Part shown: one piece after another, positions 12,601 through 22,316 of the stretch
Layout of the letters: the number at the start of each line of letters is the position of its first letter
How positions within the stretch are numbered: the first letter of the stretch is position 1
NCBI GenBank assembly: GCA_036346225.1
Contig: JARFIW010001257.1
Span: 402,001 to 466,000, forward strand
Direction: 5' to 3'
Origin: Platerodrilus igneus
Lineage: Eukaryota; Arthropoda; Insecta; Coleoptera; Lycidae
Length of the DNA: 64,000 nucleotides
Translations under genes and position numbers: made by a program
The notes under the pieces: model-generated
Told to the model about the DNA's origin: nothing
The model's input: only the letters and a program-made list of their open reading frames with translations
Databases searched by the model: none

Positions 12601-15600
12601 TGTTTTGGTATATAGAAATCAATTGTAAATTGCAATAATAGTAAAAAAATAATAATAAAAAAAATTCTTTGCACTTATTCTGAAATATTTTCTCGAATTT
12701 TTTCTCTTAGTAAGAGGCTGTGTAACAAGTTTATTTTCTAGCAATATTTTCACAAATACCTAATTTAATTAATTAATAAAAAGTCAATTTAAATATAATA
12801 TCTCTACACAATCTACGTAATAAATATTACATATTGTTGAATACAATATAAGCTTTCAAATTGAGAGCATAAAATTTTTAATTAAGCTGTGACAGAAAAT
12901 GCCATTTGTTAGCGTCACTATAAGGGCTCCCTCCTTTTGATGATTGTAAAAATCATAACTGTTGTCAGACGGCAGCATACGTCAATAGAACACTTCCACC
13001 TGAGCTGTTGTTAGAGAAAGTCAATTGTTCTTTAAATAAAAGAACATGGCGTTGCAGACCACGTGCTGGAAGCACCGAAAAATTAAAGTCGATTTCAAGA
13101 TGAAATCGTCTCGGCGAAACTCATTATATGTCCACGCTTGGCAGGTATTAGTTTGCATAAGACGGGACGTTAAATTGTTCTGAATGGCTTTAGAATAACA
13201 GTAAGTATTACTGAATTTAAAGCCCCTATTAATTTGATATTTGCAGTACAACTGATGCAACTTACTATAATTTAATAAACTTACTATAATTTAAGAAATT
13301 TATAAAAGATTTATTTAGTATTCAATGGAAAATGTATTGGCAACTATTTGAAATTCGACTTTATGTGGAAATCAATCTGGCGTGTTTCATTTGTTCGATG
13401 CGAACGTCCGTAATGTTATTAGATATTCAGTATCCAGTTTATTGGATTGCATGGTGTTGAGGATTCCTAACCTGTAAATGTTGAAATAAGAAGATTTCAA
13501 TTTATTAATTATCATTCCGGGTATGGTCCTAATACATTACAAGTATTCTTCTGATGGATTAACATCTGGTATGTAATTAGTGTTTTTTTAATACGTCAGC
13601 TGTAACTTTTGGCATAACAGACAAATAAGTTTTGTTTGTTGACGTGGAAATTTCCTAGTTCATTATGTGAATGACAAACAAGTTATTTTTAAACTTTGGT
13701 GAAAGGAATCTATAAAGCTTCACTTTTAATCTTGGTATTAGTACTAACAAAAATGGGAGATGTCGATATAAAAATAGAAAAGGTTAACTTTCAGTGTTAA
13801 CAAAAATTAAGGTTATCTTAGAGAACTAAATTGTTTCATTTTGCTTTTCATTAATTAATAATTGGAATATTTTACCATTTAATGTGAAGTCTATGTAGTA
13901 CTACCAAGACCAAATAAAGTTGTAATATAAATTTAATTAATTCAAAAACTCAAATTTAAACATTTTCAAGAATAAATTCTTGCTAGACTTTGTTAATGTA
14001 AAAACTACATTATTCTATTTTTGAGAGATGTTGATTATTACCAAGTACATATGTACATATCTTTCATTATCATAATTTAGTCAAATTTTTAACTGCAACT
14101 TAAAGGAATAGATATTCATTTTGTTCAAGATTATGATTATTAGTTGGAATGAATGAGGGTTGATTCTAATTAATTATGAATTTTGAAATGAATGCACAAC
14201 CTGTGCTAGCTTTGTTTAATCTGTTTACAGGTATAGCAGTGCATCTTTAAAGGTCAATATCGAACCATAAGGTAAAAAAACTTTAGGGATTGGGTTCTCG
14301 TAATATTTTTTGAATAGCGGTATTTGAGTATAGGTTTCCGCATTCGCCTTATACAAAAGACTCAAGTTGGTTCTTCTTAGTATACAAAAATTCGGTGGCG
14401 CCATATTCACTATATTTTGGTCGCAGTCCAACCCCGACCCAAAGCTCATGTTCTACCCAGAGCAAATAGCTCGACTAGCCGCTTAGCCTTTGGAGGTTTC
14501 CTCATCTACGAGCCATTTTCCACCGAAACTAACCTTGGGCTCTTTACACCTTTAGGAAATCCTCGTCATCTATCCTTGTGCCTTTCTGCTGGCCATATAG
14601 GAGTAAAGAAATTAACCCCCTTAGTAAGGCAAAACGTTATAACAGGAGCTGAAGCATTACTGATTTCTGAACATTTTATTAAAGATAACAATCAACAATG
14701 AATAATAAATTAATACCTGTAAAGAAATATAACTTGGTAGCACCAAACAACAGAAAGTTTGCAAGTATAACTGGTATGGTGATTTTGAAATGTGAATTAG
14801 GAAATATGAAGTTTAAACACAAATTTATTATTGTGCCTGGATTAAGAATGGATGCTATTTGTGAAATAGAGTTAATAGATAAGTTGAAGTTGTGAATAGT
14901 CGCAGAGAATAAGATGATTATATGTGATGAGAAGTGTATGAAATGGGATGATGAAATAAATATTGAAATCGAGAAATTTGAATCAATTTGAGTCACCATT
15001 AAATGAAAATTTAGAGTTAGTAGATAGAGTCTAGAATTCCTACAAGTTATGAAAATAAGACAGAAACTTTTAAAGTAAAAGTTTATCCGATGCCAAAAGC
15101 ACATGAGATTGAGAAAGAATTGAATGAGGATAAGAAAAATTTAAATGGGGGTATTAGTGACTAAGTCATTATTTTGTGAATCATTTAATTGTAATAAGGA
15201 TAAGTGATAATTGTACGAAATTATGTTAGAATGTTAGAAGGATAAATCACAATAATAATAAACAATATAATTATCCAACTCAATAGATAGTATATTGGTG
15301 AGGTTAGGTAATGAGAGCTTTTTTGAAAATAGATTTGAAGAATTTATTTTTAGTGAGCAGATATTCAGGATTTTTGGTAGATAGGTGTAGTTATCAGTTT
15401 AAAGATGTTTCATTTGGTTTGTCAATAGGCATGGTATCATTATTTGATGCTATGTGGTGTAATTTTGGACCATTTGAAGAACTTTTTATCCAATCAGTGT
15501 TTGATATTTTGATGTTTTGTGATAGTATTCTGCAGCATTTTGTGAATTTAGTGTATATAGAAAGAATTTTGTTGTGATTAAATTTGATATATGATGAGAC

Positions 15601-18600
15601 TGTATCAGTAGAAGGGAATTAAAAAGTAGAATGAAAAAGTAATGAAAGATTTCAAATAATAAAAGGATGGAATTGGGAGAAGATTGATTTTAATTCGAGA
15701 AATTTGAGTAAGTGAATGAAACGATTCTTGAATTATTCGAGAGAAAGGCCATTGTAAACAGAAAATTATGCATGTGTATTATATGTCTAATATAAAGAAT
15801 TGTGTATAGTAGATAATTATAAATAAAATAAAAAATTGCTTATCAATATAAATACTATGGCACTCAACGTGAATTTAATGGGATTGATATCAAATTTTTG
15901 TATTCTAATTTGGGAGAAAATGATTGATTAGAGGTCATATTATTATAAATCTGATTTATGATTGTAGTGGTTTTACTAATCAGAGAGCTAGTAAAAATAC
16001 TAGACAACGGGCAATTTGAAACATTCATGATAAGCATCTTTTATTCGGTCTAGCTTAGAATCTCATAACTTATAACTTGAATGGCTTTGTGTTTTGTATT
16101 TTATTCTTAAACAAACTTTCAATTCAGTAAATATTCCCCCAATATATTTATGCTTACGGTTTCTAATTAGACCAGTACAGATACAGCTATTGATGGCAAA
16201 AGTAGAATTTGCTAACATACATGATTTGTAGCAGTTTTCCTTCTAGTTGTAATCTCCACCGCATGCTTTGGTAACATCTTCTGTTTAAGATCTAGCGATT
16301 TAATATATGCCAATGATACTTGCAACTTCTGTTTCCTAGACAGTTTTCAAATTTATATAGCTTTGTTTATACGATGAATTACAATCTTACGGAGATCTCC
16401 AGTGATACCAGAATTATAGGATATTTAACTCCAATTAGAGGTACAATACGTTGAACTAAATGACAAAAACATTCATGTTGAAATCAACTTTGATAAACCA
16501 TCACTGGTAATCACTGCTTTAATAGGCTTATATTTTACTCAGCTTGCTAGAATTAAATATTTTGATAATTAACAGAGCTTTCATATGTTGCATGACTTAA
16601 AGCAAACCATTATTCAATTTAGGACTAAAATAACTTAAAATGTTTGTGACAGCTACACGTTTATATAACCATACCTCTGGCACGATACATTTTTGTTAGT
16701 GTTTTCCCATGCATACACAAGAATAGGAAATGAGCACTTTATCGATTCTCTGGTTGGCTCAGCTGTCATAAGAGAAATCATTTTTAGTTATCTGAATTAT
16801 TCACTGCATAAACTTGAGAACTTTTTTATATAAAACACAACTATATGCAACTATTCTGATGACTACTATATATATGCACATGCACACACATGTACAGGTA
16901 GTTCAAAAATCATTGTAAAGAAAGTTCTGCTCAGTAAGTAGCAGCAGTTCATATAATAAGCATACTAGCAGCACACACCAATCACCCCTTGAAGCATCGT
17001 GGCCATGCCATTAGCAAACAAACACAATGTTCTTAACTATTATATCCAAATTCAACTTTACAAAGTTTAGACTCTGTTTACTGTATCAGTAATACTAAGA
17101 AGATCATCCATTGTAGTAATTAATACCTATCACAGTTCCTGGAAACCAAATTTACTGTACATAACCTAACATCACAACCATGCTTTAATTTTATATCACA
17201 CACACACATGCAAGCTTGCATAAACCCATACACACCATGTGCAGTTATGCATATCACATATGTCTATGCACCCATACACACACATGTGAATGCATGCACA
17301 CACACACACATGCATGCATACATGCACAGGTGCACATACATACTCATGCATGTTGGCATGCTTGCAAATCCATGCTAAACAAATACTAATAACCTAAAAA
17401 AATTACAAATACTATTTAATAAATCTAGAGATTGATATATGAAATGTGAGAATCGACATATTGGGTATCATTTTGATTGTTATTATCAACAATCGGGACG
17501 AAATTGACATGTCGGGGAGGGTATCTGGATGGTAGGTTGAGCTTATATTTAGTATAAAGTTTTAAATAGGCACTGTACTTTGTTAGTCAAACAAAAATTT
17601 CATATCTTTATGTCCAAGTTTACACAAACATTTAAATTTTAGAGCAATATTGAAATCTTATAAATAAGGTATAAGAAAACAAACTGATTTTTAATCTAAT
17701 GTACAATACTGACAATGGATGAGATAACCCAAATATAAGGGAGTTGTATTTAATATGCATTCCATTTTAAGTGCAACAGAGAGTTTAATTTACACATAAC
17801 AATAAACAAGGGTTCTAAATAGACGCTCTGCTTTGTTATTCAAATTAAAATTTCATAATTTGAATGTCCAGTATTTACTTTCATACAGAAGTTTAGAGTG
17901 CATTAGTGCAGTGATTATGACAAATTCCATTATATAGCCTTGTATATATTACATCACAACATTTGACCATTAGTCGATTCATATTATTTTTATAATGCTA
18001 GAGTGTATATCTAAAAATTAATTTTTCATAAAATAAATTTTCCTGGTTTTACTGAATCACAGCATGTATAAATCATATAGAATAGTCAATAAAGATCATA
18101 TAGAAACCCTAATTTCAATTTTTTATTATTCTACCTGTGTGTGGGAGCAATATAAAAATCACAAAATAAAATTTAAGTTTTTATTATGAAACTGAAAGTG
18201 TGCTTTAATAAAAGAAAAAGAATTTTATAGCTTGTAGGTGGGATCAAAATAGAGGTCACATTGTAAGCTACATCCGTTACACTGAATATGGTATAAAAAT
18301 AGTTGCAGTTCAGTTTTAGATTTTAAATCATGTATGTGGAGACTTGCATATTGCCTAAAATACTATTTCTATCTCCTCGCGTACCATTAAATTAAATTGA
18401 TTCGAAAATCTAGTATGTAATTATCACTAACTAGCGAATTTATGTCAATAAAATACTGTAATTGTTCGTTTAAGGAAAATTACTTTATTTTATTTTAAAT
18501 CATAAACTTTTCATCCGAAAACTGCAAATTACGTAAAAATCTATTTATATTTTTATATTGTATTCACCGTATATTAGTTTTTTTTTGTTTTTGATTTATT

Positions 18601-21600
18601 GTGTAAATTTTGACTTGTAATTCTAGAAATTAGTAGGCTTAAATTTAACTACACGTAGAACTACAGCTGCCAGAACCCTTTCGATTATTATAATTTTTGG
18701 ATTTGTATTGCCTTAAAAATTATGATCAAAATTACAGTTGTACGTAATTCAATAACTGAGCATTTTTGATGTCATAGTATGTAAAGGGTCATGGTAAAGA
18801 AAGAATATTGCATTACATTATATTAATAGTATTCAGGTTCTATTATATATTCAAGCAACAACTCCATCATAAAACTAACTATTTAGGAAAAGCTGTGTTG
18901 ATTTTGTTTTAATATGAAAGTGTGTTAATTCGAATTCTATGGAAATATTGTTTTACTGCAAGTTTTTTCATTGTAAAGGTAGAATAATATTAGTTTTTAA
19001 CCTTAGTTGTAGTAGTTGTAGTACCACTCAAAAGTATTTTATTTATAAAAATATACTTAATTAAAATATAAAATCAAACATTCTTATAAATTGATGTTAA
19101 TGAAAAGCTTTACTACCATAGAAGTTAATTTTTTCCTTTTGTTGCTTATACCAGATCTTTCAACAAGCGGTATCATTTCAAATCAACAAAAAAATGCAAT
19201 ATTTTTATGGAAGTGGGGATATTTTTATTTTAATCCAAAGTACAAATTCTGAGGTTACTAATGGAGCACAACATCTGCCAATGAAACCATTGCATCACAA
19301 CTGTGTAACTGGTGGCATCGTCTTACTGAAAATAAATGTTGTCCACATCCATAGCATCATCTTCAGACCAAAAATAATTAGTCAGTATAGTTTGGTAATG
19401 CAATTCGTTCACTGCAATGGTCGAACCAGCAGAATTTTCAAAAAAGTATGGCTTAATTACACCATAAAAAAACTAAAAACTATACCAAAATGTCACTTTT
19501 GATTGAAGAGGTTGTTCGACAATTGCTCTTGGATATTTAAAGCCTTAGATACGACAGTTTTGCTTGTTTATGTATCCAGACAGATGAAAATGAGCTGAAT
19601 CATTTGGAATCATGCTTTTTTTCATACATTTCCAGGATCCGATCAGTGAATTCAGCATTGTGTGTGATCTGCTGACTTCAGTTCTGGCGCTAACTGCAAC
19701 TTACAAGCATGTATACCAATATTCTTAGACAAAATGCGGTGCAAACTGGGTTATGATATCCCTACTTCCTGTTATCTCGAAATGGACACTCCTTGGTTTT
19801 AGCCACACTCTCAGCTACAGTGGCAGTATTTTGCATCATTAACTTGTCTAAGACGTTCGAATTTATTTATTAAATTCGCCATAGCTGTGTGAGAAGGTGT
19901 TTAATGACGATTCCAAGCAGTATAAACTTTACGAACCGTTTCCGCAATATTTTCACAATTTTTGTAGCAAATTTTTATTATTTGAATACATTATGTGAGT
20001 TTATACGATCCATATCTGAAAACACAAATGTTTTGCTAGTCAAATGTTTCCGAAATGACAGTTGTATGTTGACAGTTAAAAAATGGTGCAAAAATTAAAA
20101 TGACATCTTGTAAAACCCAATATAAGAAGAAATGACTGATAAAGTGTTTATTTTGCATTCAGTGTACTGCCCCGTTTGCATATAAAATTTCTCTAGTTTT
20201 TTTACTAACTTCCTACTAAACAGCCAAATACAGTATTCCTTATATTTAAAACTTAAAGTTATCATTTTACTAGTTATTTCATTTAATTACTGATATTACA
20301 CAATAATAAACAATGTAAACTTAACAACTGGGATTATCTTATTTGTATTACTACCTGTTAACTTATTAGTACAATTTTAATTTATTCAATCTACTATATT
20401 TTTAGACAAGTGTTGTATTTGTTGAAGTATATTTGTAGTAGGTTGTGTGAAATGTATATCTTCCACTAGTTGATTCTTCTAGGAATTGTGGTATTTGATT
20501 TGTATATTTTTTGCATACATGTGTAAGTTAAATTTAAGCTTCTGACTTAATATTTTCTATTTTAGTTATTTTGTCGTGCTAGATAAAATTAATAACAGTA
20601 ATCTTACTGAATTGTTATTCATATTTGTACATATATTTTTAGAAGATTCAGCTATATGGTGCTGTAGAAATTTTATTTTATTTGTATATTCATATATGTA
20701 GGTCTGCTGCTCTTGAATATTATGAACTAGCGAAAAATACGAATAAAATGTGCGAAGCTTACGTACATTTACAGGATTACAAAGCATTAGAACATTTAAT
20801 AGATCAGCTAGAGGAACAAGATCCTTTACTGAAAAAGATTGCTACAGTATTTACCTTAGCAGGTGATTATGTACCTGCTATCAAATCCTATTTAAAGGTA
20901 AGATGTAATTGCTATGACATCATTTAGGGAATGACTTTTTCGAGAGAAACGATTATAACAGTATTTAATTTAGTTGAGCTTGCTATTTTCCAAGCCTATT
21001 ATTAGACTTAGTTTTGTAATTGAAGGTTGGAGACCTGGGATCTGCAATAGATGTTAGCGTAATTAATCATCAGTGGGACCAGGCCATTGCTATTGCTAAA
21101 ACATACCGCTTACATCAAATTTCTGACCTTTTTGTGGAATATTCAGACCATTTGGTTAAACAAGGGAAAATTACAAGAGCTGTGGAAATAAATGTTCAAG
21201 CTAAATATTGGTTTACAGCAGCTAAACATGCCATGGAGGTATTATAAAATTTTATCTAAATTTTATTAAATTTTTAAACTAGATGGCTGATACAGAAAAT
21301 TTAAAAATCAACAAGGAACTTATCACTATCAAGATGATGTATGTTTATGCAGCACGCCTTGTAGAGTTACATAAAGCAGACCCTAATAGTGGTATTTTGT
21401 TAATATGAATTTAATATTTTTAATTAGTACTGTATTTTGTAGAAGAAAAGGTTGATGCAGTTTTGAGTGTAGATTTGTTAGAAAATCACTGGAAAGGTGC
21501 TGAAGCTTATCATTTTTATTTATTGGCTCATAGACAGTTATATTCTTGTCATATGCGAGAAGCAGTGTGCACATTATATAAACTTCAGGAATACTTTTCA

Positions 21601-21884
21601 TATATACCATCTGAGGAGGTGTATGCATTACTAGCTCTTGCTGCATATTTTAGTGGTGCATACAGTTTATGTTCAGAAATATTTGTAAAACTACAGTCTT
21701 TACCTGAGGTATTTGAACATACTTGCTTGGTATTTTACCAATATCGTTATCTTTTATTTTAGATTTCAATCGATGAAAAATCAACTTATAAGGAGCTGGC
21801 TACCAAAATATTTATTGTTAAGGAACCTGTTACTGTTAAGAAGAAGCATTTTTGCACAAACTGTCATTCTGCAATTAATTTTTG
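3377..21884 (+). CDS. WDR35: WDR35 / IFT121, intraflagellar transport A subunit (partial, ten exons)
   Basis: About 649 codons in ten exons: 3377-3653, 3704-3941, 3989-4167, 4216-4419, 4473-4616, 20702-20897, 21026-21238, 21283-21391, 21443-21708 and 21763-21884. The product follows vertebrate WDR35 collinearly. It has the end of the second beta-propeller (LLERRDVW-like [33 protein letters not shown]), the hallmark DNPHPRLW, the TPR-like solenoid with [10 protein letters not shown], and [16 protein letters not shown]. It ends in the first half of a zinc ribbon ([13 protein letters not shown]). In other animals WDR35 works in retrograde ciliary transport and ciliary membrane cargo entry. Exons for the first propeller lie left of the window. 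The last exon ends at a GT donor inside a Trp codon, so a 3' exon completing the Cys-rich end is still missing. No frameshift or stop was seen, so the gene looks functional despite the transposon-filled intron. Confidence 0.95.
3704..3941 (+). CDS. WDR35: WDR35 exon B (end of beta-propeller)
   Basis: Behind TTGTAG at 3703, after an intron of 50 bases. It encodes [15 protein letters not shown], then [20 protein letters not shown] and [18 protein letters not shown], one of the best conserved WDR35 stretches. It ends TTTCAG|GTAAAG in phase 0. Confidence 0.94.
3989..4167 (+). CDS. WDR35: WDR35 exon C (propeller to solenoid transition)
   Basis: Acceptor AATTTAG at 3988, intron 47 bases. It encodes [19 protein letters not shown], then [20 protein letters not shown] and DNPHPRLW, the start of the TPR-like solenoid. 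It ends TG|GTAAG; the following exon gives G to complete Trp. Confidence 0.94.
4216..4419 (+). CDS. WDR35: WDR35 exon D (TPR-like solenoid)
   Basis: Acceptor ATGTAG at 4215, intron 48 bases. It encodes [20 protein letters not shown], then VGIQFVKKL and [17 protein letters not shown], helical repeat pairs. The donor is GTAATC, slightly off consensus but phase-consistent (phase 2). Confidence 0.93.
4473..4616 (+). CDS. WDR35: WDR35 exon E, last exon before the 16-kb intron
   Basis: Acceptor TTTTTGCAG at 4472, intron 53 bases. It encodes [19 protein letters not shown], containing the LGDWFRV signature shared by WDR35 proteins, and ends NNTG-type Trp codon split TG|GTGAGT. The missing third base is supplied by the exon at 20702, 16 kb away. 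Confidence 0.94.
4700..5741. other. intron sequence without recognisable content
   Basis: AT-rich, no reading frame of interest and no obvious repeat. Nothing further can be said from the sequence. Confidence 0.5.
5742..9066 (+). mobile_element. decayed DNA transposon carrying a DDE transposase gene
   Basis: A broken transposase gene (6429-8990) is bracketed by a possible pair of terminal inverted repeats. The left end 5742-5759 is ACATTGACGTAACTGCAA and the right end 9051-9066 is TTGCAGTTGTTGATGT. They share an 8-base core (TTGCAGTT); the rest differs by transitions and one missing base. No target duplication could be confirmed. A second copy of the GTAACTGCAATT core lies inverted at about 5832-5846, so the left end may be a hairpin. 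The gene identity is firmer than the element ends. Confidence 0.5.
6429..8990 (+). pseudogene. DDE-type transposase pseudogene (SDNCGxQQKN family)
   Basis: An acceptor-like CTACAG at 6424 precedes ATG 6429 (MSSRTSK), and a donor-like ATGTAAGTG lies near 6036, suggesting a 5' intron. Pieces in shifting frames follow the order of an insect transposase-like family. They are a basic N-terminal part (7135, [17 protein letters not shown]), a CxxKCxxSC zinc motif ([12 protein letters not shown], about 7285), [13 protein letters not shown] (7650), [13 protein letters not shown] (7740) and [12 protein letters not shown] (8020). Next come [11 protein letters not shown] (8317), carrying an acidic catalytic residue, and IRGHTQNEE (8480). 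The end is [16 protein letters not shown] (8940). Many stops and frameshifts rule out activity. I do not assign a superfamily name. Confidence 0.75.
9070..9379. other. AT-rich spacer
   Basis: A short frame at 9057-9296 is low complexity and resembles nothing known. This is probably the junction between the DDE transposon and the gypsy fossil. Confidence 0.4.
9380..10400 (+). pseudogene. Ty3/gypsy gag pseudogene
   Basis: It starts with a coiled-coil-like stretch ([20 protein letters not shown]), followed by [18 protein letters not shown]. Next comes the capsid-like part 9675-10100 with [45 protein letters not shown] and [10 protein letters not shown]. The matching segment of the minus-strand gypsy gag has FYGDNRVNPQIF and LNPPLTDRQIIKYLSRHFE at the same positions. 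There is an in-frame stop at 9618-9620 and another near 9660. Past 10100 there are many stops and no intact zinc knuckle. Confidence 0.83.
10440..10538 (+). pseudogene. gypsy protease, N-terminal half
   Basis: It reads [20 protein letters not shown] and stops exactly at the Asp-Thr of the catalytic Asp-Thr-Gly. The next codon is broken by the insertion of the LTR element at 10539. The remainder of the motif ([11 protein letters not shown]) resumes at 14646. Confidence 0.85.
10535..10538. repeat. target site duplication ACAG, left copy
   Basis: ACAG directly precedes the TGTAACAAG start of the inserted LTR. The same four bases follow the other end at 14642-14645. Removing the insert and one copy restores GATACAGGAGCT, the Asp-Thr-Gly-Ala codons of the host protease. 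Confidence 0.87.
10539..10964 (+). repeat. truncated 5' LTR of the nested element
   Basis: It matches 12721-13146 without gaps (constant offset 2182) with about four substitutions. Similarity ends at GCTTGGCAGGT, where the sequence runs straight into integrase coding sequence. Confidence 0.88.
10956..11432 (+). pseudogene. integrase C-terminal fragment of the nested Ty3/gypsy element
   Basis: It reads [18 protein letters not shown], the usual sequence after the DDE core of gypsy integrases. Later come [17 protein letters not shown] and a chromodomain-like or SH3-like tail with KLAPKYI and [11 protein letters not shown]. It stays open for about 158 codons to a TAA at 11432, which fits the end of pol. 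No start codon of its own is expected: the fragment is fused to the LTR by deletion. The catalytic DDE residues are missing. Confidence 0.83.
11433..12720 (+). other. 3' untranslated region of the nested element
   Basis: AT-rich, without coding content. Just before the 3' LTR is AAGAGGCTG; the same string AGAGGCTG sits before the LTR at 40660, supporting a common element family and marking the region of plus-strand priming. Confidence 0.65.
12721..14641 (+). repeat. 3' LTR of the nested element (about 1.92 kb)
   Basis: It starts TGTAACAAG and ends CGTTATA next to the ACAG duplication. The first 426 bases equal the 5' LTR remnant. Near its end is AGGAAATCCTCGTCATCTATC. The LTR at 40660-42809 has a similar string (AGGAACCCCTCGTAATCTAT) and the same type of termini, so the two are related subfamilies. 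Confidence 0.83.
14642..14645. repeat. target site duplication ACAG, right copy
   Basis: It pairs with 10535-10538. The following GAGCTGAAGCA continues the protease reading GAEALLISE of the older element. Confidence 0.85.
14646..14900 (+). pseudogene. gypsy protease, C-terminal half
   Basis: After the insertion the frame reads [16 protein letters not shown]. It then shifts frame near 14698 to [17 protein letters not shown] and [13 protein letters not shown]. The minus-strand gypsy has IPKRSHLVAPNKKKFA-type and EFIIVPGLKFQSI sequence at the same place. One frameshift and a stop at 14893 are present. Confidence 0.83.
15050..15600 (+). pseudogene. gypsy reverse transcriptase fragment
   Basis: Broken frames follow the gypsy RT order: a [17 protein letters not shown] stretch near 15085, then from 15311 [25 protein letters not shown] and [16 protein letters not shown]. 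These match the FSKLDLRNSFWLI and FKVVSFGLS motifs of the minus-strand element. [12 protein letters not shown] is probably the segment after SFGLSNAPATF. No YVDD is readable and homology fades by 15600. Confidence 0.7.
17190..17370. repeat. CA / CATGCA-rich simple sequence
   Basis: Irregular runs of CACACA with ATGCATGC and ACATGC units. This is microsatellite-like, imperfect and aged. Confidence 0.8.
17560..17890. repeat. diverged direct repeat, about 260-bp spacing
   Basis: Block 17563-17626 (TTTTAAATAGGCACTGTACT, then TTGTTAGTCAAACAAAAATT) reappears at about 17812-17876 (TTCTAAATAGACGCTCTGCT, then TTGTTATTCAAATTAAAATT). This is an old tandem duplication or two LTR-like pieces of unknown family. 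Confidence 0.55.
19200..20090 (-). pseudogene. mariner-related transposase remnant
   Basis: Reading the minus strand from about 20080 down, pieces follow the order of a mariner-like family found widely in insects. They are an N-terminal helix-turn-helix ([15 protein letters not shown]), NLINKFERL, then [19 protein letters not shown] and [13 protein letters not shown]. Next come [14 protein letters not shown] sequence, the [16 protein letters not shown] stretch and a degraded [13 protein letters not shown]. The canonical form is FQQDGATxHT, which carries a catalytic Asp. There are several stops and frame changes. The ends and inverted repeats were not located. Confidence 0.72.
20702..20897 (+). 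CDS. WDR35: WDR35 exon F (TPR-like solenoid, after the long intron)
   Basis: Acceptor ATATATGTAG at 20701. The first base G completes the Trp codon opened in exon E. It encodes [32 protein letters not shown] and [13 protein letters not shown], helical repeats collinear with WDR35. It ends AAAG|GTAAGA in phase 0. Confidence 0.94.
21026..21238 (+). CDS. WDR35: WDR35 exon G
   Basis: Acceptor TTGAAG at 21025. It encodes [39 protein letters not shown] and [13 protein letters not shown]. It ends in phase 0 at a GTATTA donor. Confidence 0.93.
21283..21391 (+). CDS. WDR35: WDR35 exon H
   Basis: Intron of 44 bases, the shortest here, with acceptor AAACTAG. It encodes [20 protein letters not shown] and [15 protein letters not shown]. 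The donor GTATTT at 21392 leaves a single base of the next codon. Confidence 0.9.
21443..21708 (+). CDS. WDR35: WDR35 exon I (GAEAYHF segment)
   Basis: Acceptor TTTTGTAG at 21442. With G from exon H it reads [20 protein letters not shown], then [15 protein letters not shown] and [20 protein letters not shown]. The latter is close to a strongly conserved stretch of WDR35. It ends CCTGAG|GTATTT in phase 0. Confidence 0.95.
21763..21884 (+). CDS. WDR35: WDR35 exon J (start of C-terminal zinc ribbon), last exon found
   Basis: Acceptor TTATTTTAG at 21762. It encodes [17 protein letters not shown] and [15 protein letters not shown], then TG before a strong donor GTAAGT (21885). The Cys-x2-Cys pair is the first half of the C-terminal zinc site; the second half must lie on a further exon. 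I could not find it in 21885-64000. A naive read-through at 21885 meets a stop at once. Confidence 0.9.
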
Positions 21885-22316
21885 GTAAGTCTTCATTTAT
21901 TAAGGAGATATTATCTAAATATTGAGAAACTTTAATGACCTGTTTATGAACATTTATAATGTACTGAATAATAGTTTGTGTTAATTTTTCAATATCAAAT
22001 TTTTTGCATGTTTTTATTAGCCCCTTCCAGAAGAAATTGTGTAATTATATTTATCATCTTTTTTTTATACAATTGATCACATGATTGCATCATACATATG
22101 ACAGATGAATGTACATTGATCCAGCTAAATATGTGGACTATTCTACATGTATTTTAAAAACATTTATTTAAACCACATTTACAAATACCAAAATTAAGAA
22201 TTTGTTACGATCATTAATTATATTTTTTAGTTTTTACATAAAAAGAATAGTAGGAAAAGGTTAAAGGACTAAGCTCACGCTTATCTCAAAGGTGCTGGAA
22301 ATTTTTTGATGCTGTT
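21885..22316. other. start of the next WDR35 intron or 3' flank
   Basis: Begins with a good donor, then AT-rich sequence. An acceptor-like TTTATTAG at about 22019 is followed by frames without zinc-ribbon character, so I did not call an exon. Confidence 0.5.

Larger units (their letters stand above)
10539..14641 (+). mobile_element. nested LTR retrotransposon, internally deleted
   Basis: It begins TGTAACAAG and ends CGTTATA, probably decayed from TGTTACA by two transitions, and is bounded by ACAG on both sides. Its content is a truncated 5' LTR (10539-10964), the C-terminal part of a gypsy-type integrase (10956-11432), a 1.3-kb 3' region, and a full 3' LTR (12721-14641). A single deletion joins the LTR start directly to integrase, removing the rest of the LTR, gag, protease and RT. 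The two LTR starts differ at only about four of 426 positions, so this insertion is much younger than its host element. Confidence 0.86.
9380..15600 (+). mobile_element. decayed Ty3/gypsy retrotransposon, interrupted by a nested LTR element
   Basis: Gag, protease and the first part of reverse transcriptase are recognisable in order. Gag is at about 9380-10400, protease at 10440-10538 and 14646-14900, and RT at about 15060-15577. All share clear homology with the minus-strand gypsy element at 46657-54704. The coding region is cut in the protease by a second LTR element (10539-14641). The gene carries many stops. RNase H, integrase and both LTRs were not found, so this is an old, truncated copy. 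Confidence 0.82.
15601..18900. other. intron sequence with simple and diverged repeats, no gene
   Basis: No protein homology seen. It contains a CA/ACATGC-rich block (17190-17370) and a diverged direct repeat (17560-17890), listed separately. It may include unrecognisable remains of the gypsy element. Confidence 0.5.
4617..20701 (+). other. 16,085-bp WDR35 intron filled with transposons
   Basis: Donor GTGAGT at 4617 and acceptor ATATATGTAG ending 20701. The split Trp codon and the protein order ([16 protein letters not shown]) show that exons E and F are direct neighbours in the mRNA. The other eight introns seen are 44-128 nt, so this intron is two orders of magnitude larger. It contains a DDE transposon, two LTR elements (one inside the other) and a mariner remnant. 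Stretches 4700-5740 and 15600-18900 hold no recognisable gene. Confidence 0.9.

Noticed and set aside
22020..22090. Acceptor-like TTTATTAG followed by a frame in phase with WDR35 exon J
   Set aside because: The predicted residues lack the second zinc pair and end quickly; no support for an exon.
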